A stretch of 64,000 nucleotides of DNA from an uncultured Elusimicrobiales bacterium (GTDB lineage Bacteria; Elusimicrobiota; Elusimicrobia; Elusimicrobiales; Elusimicrobiaceae), in contig CALUXE010000003.1 of assembly GCA_944324675.1 (NCBI GenBank), forward strand, positions 62,001-126,000. The letters are read 5' to 3'. The position numbers and the translations under genes are program-made. Below are positions 59,142-64,000 of this stretch, piece after piece. Within the stretch, counting starts at the first letter, position 1; every line of letters starts with the position of its first letter. A model generated the notes under the pieces. The model made no database searches, was not told the DNA's origin, and saw nothing but the letters and a program-made list of their open reading frames with translations.

Positions 59142-59365
59142 TAAGCTTTTTCTACGCTGGTTATTTGCGGAAGGGCCTCTTTAAGATACCTTTCTATTCC
59201 GTTCTTAAGGGTCATTGTAGCCATAGGGCAGGAACCGCAGGCGCCTTTAAGTTTAACGGTAACCACGCCGGTCTTTTCGTCGAAGTTTACGAATTCTACG
59301 TCGCCGCCGTCGGCTTGGAGGGCGGGGCGTACTTTTTGCAACAGTGCGATAATTTGTTCTTTCAT
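59141..59365 (-). CDS. Nfu-type Fe-S carrier protein
   Basis: A 74-residue stand-alone NifU C-terminal domain. LRP-like helix (LQKVRPALQADGGDVEFV), then GACGSCPMATMTLKNGIE with Cys-x2-Cys, which holds a cluster at the dimer interface. It passes assembled Fe-S clusters to targets. The full NifU encoded 1.3 kb away carries a homologous domain, so the cell has two such units. GGGAG is the ribosome site, and the gene leads the PHP-GDPD run. Confidence 0.93.
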   Translation of the reverse strand: MKEQIIALLQKVRPALQADGGDVEFVNFDEKTGVVTVKLKGACGSCPMATMTLKNGIERYLKEALPQITSVEKA

Positions 59366-59464
59366 CTGTACAACTCCCAGTTATCTTCTTTTAAATAATG
59401 ATAGCATTTTATATAATAAGCAGGAACCGCCAAACGTCAAGATGGGCGCAAAGGCAATAGGTGC

Positions 59465-59492
59465 TTGCGGGAACGAAAAAATATGATATACT
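59465..59492 (+). promoter_or_regulatory. Putative promoter of the SH3-domain protein gene
   Basis: TTGCGG (59465-59470), a 16-base spacer and TATACT (59487-59492) predict a start near 59499 and a leader of about 38 bases. Confidence 0.5.
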
Positions 59493-59536
59493 GTTTTCAG
59501 CGGGTAAATTAGATATTTAACGGAGTATGTGAGAAT

Positions 59537-60001
59537 ATGAAAAACATAACAAAAATTTCTGCGGCTTTCATAGCCTTATTTTTGGGAGTAAACGCTTTTG
59601 CCGCGGCTGAATATGCCAGCGTAGGAGTAGAAGAGGGCAATATAAGAACTTGCGCCAGCACCAGATGCAAAGTGGCTTTTAAAGTTTGGAAGTATACCCC
59701 GCTTAGAATGCTTGGCGTAAGCAAAAACAGGAATTGGGTGGAAGTAAAGGATTTCCAAGGTTTTAAAGGCTGGATACACAAGAATTTGCTTTCGGAAACT
59801 CCGGGTCTTTCGGCCAAGAGCGACGCCAATATTAGGGTATCGCCCAGCAGCAATGCGGAAGTGGCGTGGATAGTGCAAGAGGGATATCCGCTGAAATTCA
59901 TAAAGAAGCAGGGTAATTGGCTGCAGGTGGAAGGTACTGACGGCGTAAAGGGGTGGATACACTCCTCTGTAGTCTGGGGCTTTTTAGAATACAAGAAATA
60001 A
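59537..60001 (+). CDS. Exported protein with two bacterial SH3 domains
   Basis: A 154-residue protein with a signal peptide (MKNITKISAAFIALFLGVNAFA) and two SH3_3-type domains: EEGNIRTCASTRCKVAFKVW to GFKGWIHKNLL (about 30-86), and SDANIRVSPSSNAEVAWIVQ to GVKGWIHSSVV (about 94-147). The repeated [FV]KGWIH ending is diagnostic. Such domains bind cell-wall peptides. Two cysteines in domain 1 may form a disulfide. It is a single gene with its own promoter and terminator. Confidence 0.9.
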   Translation: MKNITKISAAFIALFLGVNAFAAAEYASVGVEEGNIRTCASTRCKVAFKVWKYTPLRMLGVSKNRNWVEVKDFQGFKGWIHKNLLSETPGLSAKSDANIRVSPSSNAEVAWIVQEGYPLKFIKKQGNWLQVEGTDGVKGWIHSSVVWGFLEYKK

Positions 60002-60012
60002 ATTTCGGGATT

Positions 60013-60047
60013 AAAAAGCGGAACGCCAAAGCGTTCCGCTTTTTTTA
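60013..60047 (+). terminator. Intrinsic terminator after the SH3 protein gene
   Basis: A 14-base stem (AAAAAGCGGAACGC and its complement) with a four-base loop and T7 lies 11 bases past the stop. Confidence 0.93.
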
Positions 60048-60110
60048 TGCGCCTACAACAAGAAAGAGACACTGTTTAAAACGGGCAAAAAAAGGTATAA
60101 TATTTGTAAT

Positions 60111-60578
60111 ATGAAATATTTGGTAATAACTTTCACATTTTTGGTGCTCGCCTTTGGAGGGTACGTTATAAGTACTACTAAAGCGGACGAGGGCTTTACG
60201 CTTGCGGGTAAGGTTGACGTGGCGGAAAGGCTGCGCAAACCGGCGCAGGCAGACAATGTTTCATGCTCCATAGTCGTAAAAAACGAGGCCGATGTCCCGA
60301 TAGCGATAAAAAGGATAATTAATCCGAAGTTCCCGATGAATTTCAATATCGGCAAGGAAGATTTGCTTATTGATGACGTAGAAGGCAACATAAAGCTTGA
60401 GGTCCAAATAAACTCTCACGGCAATTTAGGCGTTTTGAAAAGCGGCGATATATTCGGCGAGAGCAAGGAGCTTTATGCTTCCGGCCGTAAGGATATAGTG
60501 TTGATAGCCGACAAAATGATGGGCAAGCCGACGCTGGGCTCCAATCGGGGAAATTTTTTCAGAACGGCGGCAAGATAA
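60111..60578 (+). CDS. Orphan CcmI C-terminal-domain-like exported protein
   Basis: A 155-residue protein with an N-terminal hydrophobic helix (about 2-20; signal or anchor). The rest resembles the C-terminal beta-sandwich of cytochrome c biogenesis factor CcmI: FTLAGKVDVAERL, VSCSIVVKNEADVPIAIKRI, FPMNFNIGKEDLL, and IKLEVQINSHGNLGVLKSGD with FGESKEL after it, in the same order as the 'G-x-V ... PLAVKR ... LP ... ARIS-x-SG ... GDL-x-GES' of CcmI. No other ccm gene is here. TATAAT at 60096-60101 and no ribosome site suggest a very short leader. Family assignment is moderate. Confidence 0.6.
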   Translation: MKYLVITFTFLVLAFGGYVISTTKADEGFTLAGKVDVAERLRKPAQADNVSCSIVVKNEADVPIAIKRIINPKFPMNFNIGKEDLLIDDVEGNIKLEVQINSHGNLGVLKSGDIFGESKELYASGRKDIVLIADKMMGKPTLGSNRGNFFRTAAR

Positions 60579-60602
60579 AAGGATTTGTATAAAACGGTAA
60601 AG

Positions 60603-60627
60603 GCCCTCGCGTAAAGCGAGGGCTTTT
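60603..60627 (+). terminator. Intrinsic terminator before nifU
   Basis: GCCCTCGC/GCGAGGGC with a five-base loop and TTTT lies 24 bases past the previous stop. TATAAT at 60656-60661, 27 bases before the nifU ATG, is a likely -10 box for the next unit. Confidence 0.88.
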
Positions 60628-60687
60628 GCGTCGTGAGGGGCGTGGCGTTTTATAGTATAATATACTTAACAGATTTGGAGATATTTT

Positions 60688-61548
60688 ATGTGGGATTATA
60701 CAGATAAAGTGATGGATCACTTTAAAAATCCGAGGAATGTGGGGGAAATAAAAGACGCAGACGGAACGGGCCAGGTTGGCAGCTTAATTTGCGGCGACGC
60801 TTTAAAACTTACCATAAAAGTAAACAAAGAGACCGAGGTTATAGAGGACGTAAAATTTCAAACTTTCGGCTGCGCAAGCGCGATAGCGTCTTCGTCGATT
60901 TTGACTGAGATGGTAAAAGGCAAAACGCTGTCCGAGGCGCTAAAGATAACCAACAGGGACATAGCCGAGGCTTTAGGCAGCCTGCCGGAAGAAAAAATGC
61001 ATTGTTCCGTTATGGGTATGGAAGCTTTGGACGCGGCGATAAAATCATACAAACAAGGCGGCGCGCCCGTGATATTTGAGCAAGAGCCGGGCACCAATAT
61101 AGTATGCCATTGTTTCAACGTGAGCGAGCAGGCTATAATCCAAGCGATACACAACAATAATCTTAAGACGGTTGAAGACGTAACCCACTTTACCAAAGCG
61201 GGCGGAGCGTGCGGGAAGTGTAAAGAAGAAATCGGCCGCATATTAAGCAAAGTTCTTTCGTGCGAAGTCCCTTCCGCCCCTAAAGCGGAGGAAAAGAAGC
61301 CGTATTCCGAAATGACAATAGTGGAAAAAATAAAAGCCGTGGAAGAAGTTCTGAACAATGATATAAAGCCCAAACTTAACTTAGACGGCGGCAGCGTAGA
61401 ACTTACCGATATAAACGGCAATATAGTTACGGTGAAGCTGCTTGGCATGTGCGGCGGCTGTATGAATGCGGCCGCGACGCTTAAAGGCTTTGTGGAAAAG
61501 ACTTTAAGGGACAAAATTTCCAAAGACATAGAGGTAAAACAGGCATGA
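60688..61548 (+). CDS. nifU: Three-domain Fe-S scaffold NifU
   Basis: Fe-S cluster assembly scaffold of 286 residues with the full NifU architecture: an IscU-like domain (Cys35 and Asp37 in LICGDALK, Cys62 in TFGCASAIASSS, Cys106 in HCSVMG), a central Bfd-like [2Fe-2S] domain (Cys140, Cys142, Cys175, Cys178), and a C-terminal Nfu domain (Cys255, Cys258 in GMCGGCMN). No nitrogenase genes are visible; in many anaerobes NIF-type scaffolds do general Fe-S work. The stop overlaps nifS by four bases (ATGA). Confidence 0.95.
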   Translation: MWDYTDKVMDHFKNPRNVGEIKDADGTGQVGSLICGDALKLTIKVNKETEVIEDVKFQTFGCASAIASSSILTEMVKGKTLSEALKITNRDIAEALGSLPEEKMHCSVMGMEALDAAIKSYKQGGAPVIFEQEPGTNIVCHCFNVSEQAIIQAIHNNNLKTVEDVTHFTKAGGACGKCKEEIGRILSKVLSCEVPSAPKAEEKKPYSEMTIVEKIKAVEEVLNNDIKPKLNLDGGSVELTDINGNIVTVKLLGMCGGCMNAAATLKGFVEKTLRDKISKDIEVKQA

Positions 61549-62726
61549 GCTTGATTTACTTTGACAATAACGCCACCACAGGCGTGTTGCCGGAAGTGTT
61601 TGAGGCGATGGCTCCGTATTTTACGGATAAATACGGCAATGCCAGCAGTATGCATCATTTCGGCGGCGGCAACAAGAAAGCGATAGAGCTTGCCAGGGTT
61701 AATGTGGCGGATTTAATCAACGCGAGCGCGGCGGAATTGGTCTTTACTTCGGGCGGGACGGAAGCCGACAGCAGCGCGATATATTCCGCTTTGCGATTTT
61801 ATCCGAACAAAAAGCATATAATCACTTCGGCGGTAGAGCACCCCGCGGTATTGGAAGTATTCAAGAAGTTGGGCAAAGAGGGGTACAAAGTAGATTTTAT
61901 AGGCGTTGACGGAGATGGTCGGTTCAATATGGAGCAATATAAAGCGGTATTGGATAAAGATACCGCGCTTGTCAGCGTGATGTGGGCCAACAGCGAAACG
62001 GGCACGATTTTCCCGATAAAAGACATTTGCGCTTTGGCGCATGAGGCGGGGGCATTGTTCCATACGGACGCAGTACAGGCCGTAGGCAAGATAGACGTAG
62101 ATGTAAAGCTGGCGGGCGCGGATATGCTTTCGTGTTCTTCTCACAAGATAAACGGGCCTAAGGGAATAGGCGCTCTCTACATAAGGCAAGGGCTTAGATT
62201 CTTCCCTTTTATGGTGGGTGGGCACCAGGAGCGGTTGCGCCGTGCGGGAACGGAAAATGTCCCCGCGATAGTAGGCTTCGGCGAAGCGGCGAGAATAGCA
62301 AAGGAAACATTGTTTTTATATGAGGATAAAGTCCGCGTGTTAAGAGATAACTTGGAAAACGGCCTTCTTAAAGAAATACCCGATTGCCGTATCAACGGCG
62401 ACAGGGAAAACCGTCTGCCCAATACCAGCAATATCAGTTTCGGATATGTGGAAGGCGAATCGATATTGATGATGTTGGACGAATATAATATTTGTGCGTC
62501 TTCTGGATCGGCATGTACGTCGGGTTCTTTGGAGCCTTCGCACGTATTGATGGCGATGGGAGTGCCGTTCCAATTTGCGCACGGCTCGATAAGGTTTTCG
62601 CTGGGCAAGTTCAATACGGAAGCGGAAGTGGAGCAAGTTATAAAGGTTCTTCCGCCGATAATAAAGAGGCTGAGGGAAATATCTCCGTTCCACGGGGAGA
62701 AAAGGGCGTGCGCCGCCAGGCAATAA
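61545..62726 (+). CDS. nifS: Cysteine desulfurase NifS
   Basis: PLP enzyme taking sulfur from cysteine for Fe-S clusters, 393 residues. PLP Lys201 is in CSSHKINGPKG; catalytic Cys324 is in CASSGSACTSGSLEPSHV, the flexible-loop form of class I (NifS/IscS). IYFDNNATT opens the protein as usual. It is coupled to nifU, and secA follows after 23 bases. Confidence 0.96.
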   Translation: MSLIYFDNNATTGVLPEVFEAMAPYFTDKYGNASSMHHFGGGNKKAIELARVNVADLINASAAELVFTSGGTEADSSAIYSALRFYPNKKHIITSAVEHPAVLEVFKKLGKEGYKVDFIGVDGDGRFNMEQYKAVLDKDTALVSVMWANSETGTIFPIKDICALAHEAGALFHTDAVQAVGKIDVDVKLAGADMLSCSSHKINGPKGIGALYIRQGLRFFPFMVGGHQERLRRAGTENVPAIVGFGEAARIAKETLFLYEDKVRVLRDNLENGLLKEIPDCRINGDRENRLPNTSNISFGYVEGESILMMLDEYNICASSGSACTSGSLEPSHVLMAMGVPFQFAHGSIRFSLGKFNTEAEVEQVIKVLPPIIKRLREISPFHGEKRACAARQ

Positions 62727-62749
62727 AAATTTAAAGATAAAGAGGAAAT

Positions 62750-64000
62750 ATGCTTACCTATATAGTTGATAAAATAATCGGAACAAAAAGTGAAAGGCAG
62801 TTAAAGAAATACCAACCTGCGGTAGAAAAGATAAATGCGCTGGAGAAGGATATTTCCTCTTTGAGTGACGAGGCTTTAAAAGCGAAGACGGAAGAATTTA
62901 AACAAAGGCTCAACAAAGGCGAAACTTTAAACGACATTTTGCCCGAAGCCTTCGCCGCGGTAAGAGAAGCGGCGAAAAGGGTGTTGGGCCTAAGGCATTA
63001 CGACGTACAGCTTTTGGGCGGCATGGTCTTGCACAACGGCAAAATAGCGGAGATGAGAACGGGGGAAGGAAAGACTTTGGTAGCCACTTTGCCTTCCTAC
63101 CTCAACGCTTTGACGGGCAAAGGCGTTCACGTAGTTACGGTAAACGACTATTTGGCCAAACGCGACAGGCAGTGGATGGGCCCTATACATGAATTTTTGG
63201 GTTTGACGGTTGGTTATATCAGCCACGATATGGATAATGCCGAAAGGCGGGAGATGTACTTAAAAGACATAACCTACGTAACTAACAACGAACTCGGCTT
63301 TGACTATCTGCGCGACAATATGGTGGTGCGTGCGGGCGACAGAGTACAAAGGAAATTAAACTATTGTATAGTCGACGAGGTGGACTCCATCTTGATAGAT
63401 GAAGCCAGAACGCCTTTAATAATATCCGGTCCTTCGGACCAAAAGACGGACAAGTACTATATAGTAAACCGAATGATACCCTCTCTCAAGATCCGCAAGA
63501 TAACGGAAAAGGACGAAGTAAACGCCAAATACGCTGGCGAGGATTTATCCAAAGGATACGACGCTTTAATCGACGAAAAGAACCACACCGTAACCTTAAC
63601 CGACGAAGGCGTAGCCAAGGCCGAAAAAATGCTCGGCGTACCCAATTTGTATAACGACGTGGAATCGGAATGGGTGCACCATATCAATCAGGCATTGCGC
63701 GCGCATCACTTGTACGAGAAGGACGTGCATTACGTAATCAAAGACGGGGAAGTTATCATTGTAGACGAATTTACCGGCAGGCTTATGCCTGGGCGCCGCT
63801 GGTCGGACGGTTTGCATCAGGCGGTGGAAGCCAAAGAACATTTGCCGATAAAGGAAGAGAACCAAACTTTGGCTACGATAACTTTCCAGAACTTTTTTAA
63901 GCTGTACAACAAACTTTCGGGTATGACCGGTACGGCGATGACGGAAGCCAATGAGTTTTGGACTATTTACAAATTAGACGTGGTGGAGATACCGTCCAAC
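62750..64000 (+). CDS. secA: Preprotein translocase ATPase SecA (3' end outside window)
   Basis: ATP-driven motor of the Sec translocon; the first 417 codons are visible and the frame is open to the window end. The start at 62750 follows AGAGGAAAT. Residues show [26 protein letters not shown] then GKTLVATLP (Walker A), [26 protein letters not shown], and the Walker B region [20 protein letters not shown]. The preprotein-binding domain begins after this, and [19 protein letters not shown] is seen near the window end. Everything visible fits a normal SecA. Confidence 0.96.
   Translation, partial: MLTYIVDKIIGTKSERQLKKYQPAVEKINALEKDISSLSDEALKAKTEEFKQRLNKGETLNDILPEAFAAVREAAKRVLGLRHYDVQLLGGMVLHNGKIAEMRTGEGKTLVATLPSYLNALTGKGVHVVTVNDYLAKRDRQWMGPIHEFLGLTVGYISHDMDNAERREMYLKDITYVTNNELGFDYLRDNMVVRAGDRVQRKLNYCIVDEVDSILIDEARTPLIISGPSDQKTDKYYIVNRMIPSLKIRKITEKDEVNAKYAGEDLSKGYDALIDEKNHTVTLTDEGVAKAEKMLGVPNLYNDVESEWVHHINQALRAHHLYEKDVHYVIKDGEVIIVDEFTGRLMPGRRWSDGLHQAVEAKEHLPIKEENQTLATITFQNFFKLYNKLSGMTGTAMTEANEFWTIYKLDVVEIPSN

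Noticed and set aside
60688-62726. Nitrogen fixation locus
   Set aside because: nifU and nifS alone are not enough; no nifH, nifD, nifK or nifB is in the window.

Overview
The window reads as ordinary chromosome from an anaerobic, diderm (Gram-negative) bacterium, close to its replication origin. Signs of an outer membrane are hldD and a KdsC-type phosphatase (LPS inner core and Kdo), an outer-membrane beta-barrel protein, several lipoproteins and a meso-DAP-type MurE. Signs of anaerobic life are a six-gene oxygen/ROS-defence operon (rubrerythrin, thiol peroxidase, two-iron superoxide reductase, A-type flavoprotein, flavin reductase, rubredoxin) and a NifU/NifS Fe-S system. A lone type IV prepilin and this gene mix make Elusimicrobiota a reasonable guess, but that is inference from general knowledge and no search was run. 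I saw no rRNA, CRISPR array, insertion sequence, prophage or transposase.

Layout. 0-2.8 kb: murE (5' end cut by the window) overlapping murD. 2.9-3.7 kb: a reverse-strand prepilin with a 13-T run in its putative promoter spacer, then tRNA-Gly(GCC). 3.7-5.8 kb: an unknown anchored protein, a YjbQ-family protein, a YbgC thioesterase and a lipoprotein. 5.9-14.6 kb: a reverse-strand ATP synthase operon led by a GT4 glycosyltransferase and carrying the LPS gene hldD between atpA and atpG. 14.7-18.1 kb: GH13 enzyme, GT8 glycosyltransferase and signal peptidase I. 18.3-20.5 kb: parA-parB with three parS-like sites. 20.9-22.3 kb: two-step arginine-to-putrescine operon. 22.4-24.5 kb: exported M3 oligopeptidase. 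24.7-28.1 kb: the oxygen-defence operon. 28.3-36.2 kb: dnaA, probable oriC, dnaN, dciA, gyrB, gyrA.

36.5-42.7 kb: nusB-ligA and glmU-prs-rplY-pth. 42.9-45.8 kb: a DegT-type aminotransferase, an MgtC protein and a DUF1646 transporter. 45.8-51.9 kb: OMP, KdsC, CsgG-like lipoprotein, serS, TPR protein, a secreted protein of unknown function and a small repeat protein. 52.1-57.5 kb: dnaE, Nudix, a FolD with altered active-site residues, and a lipoprotein. 57.6-59.4 kb: Nfu-PHP-GDPD operon. 59.5-64 kb: SH3 protein, an orphan CcmI-C-terminal-like protein, nifU-nifS, and the start of secA. Genes are tightly packed, often with TAATG or ATGA overlaps, and most transcription units end in strong GC-hairpin terminators.

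No clearly new multi-gene defence or mobile system was seen. The most interesting points are the homopolymer in the pilin promoter, hldD inside the atp operon, the FolD lacking its catalytic lysine and glutamine, the split flavin reductase/rubredoxin pair, the variant parS sites with a candidate oriC, and a few candidate leaderless mRNAs.
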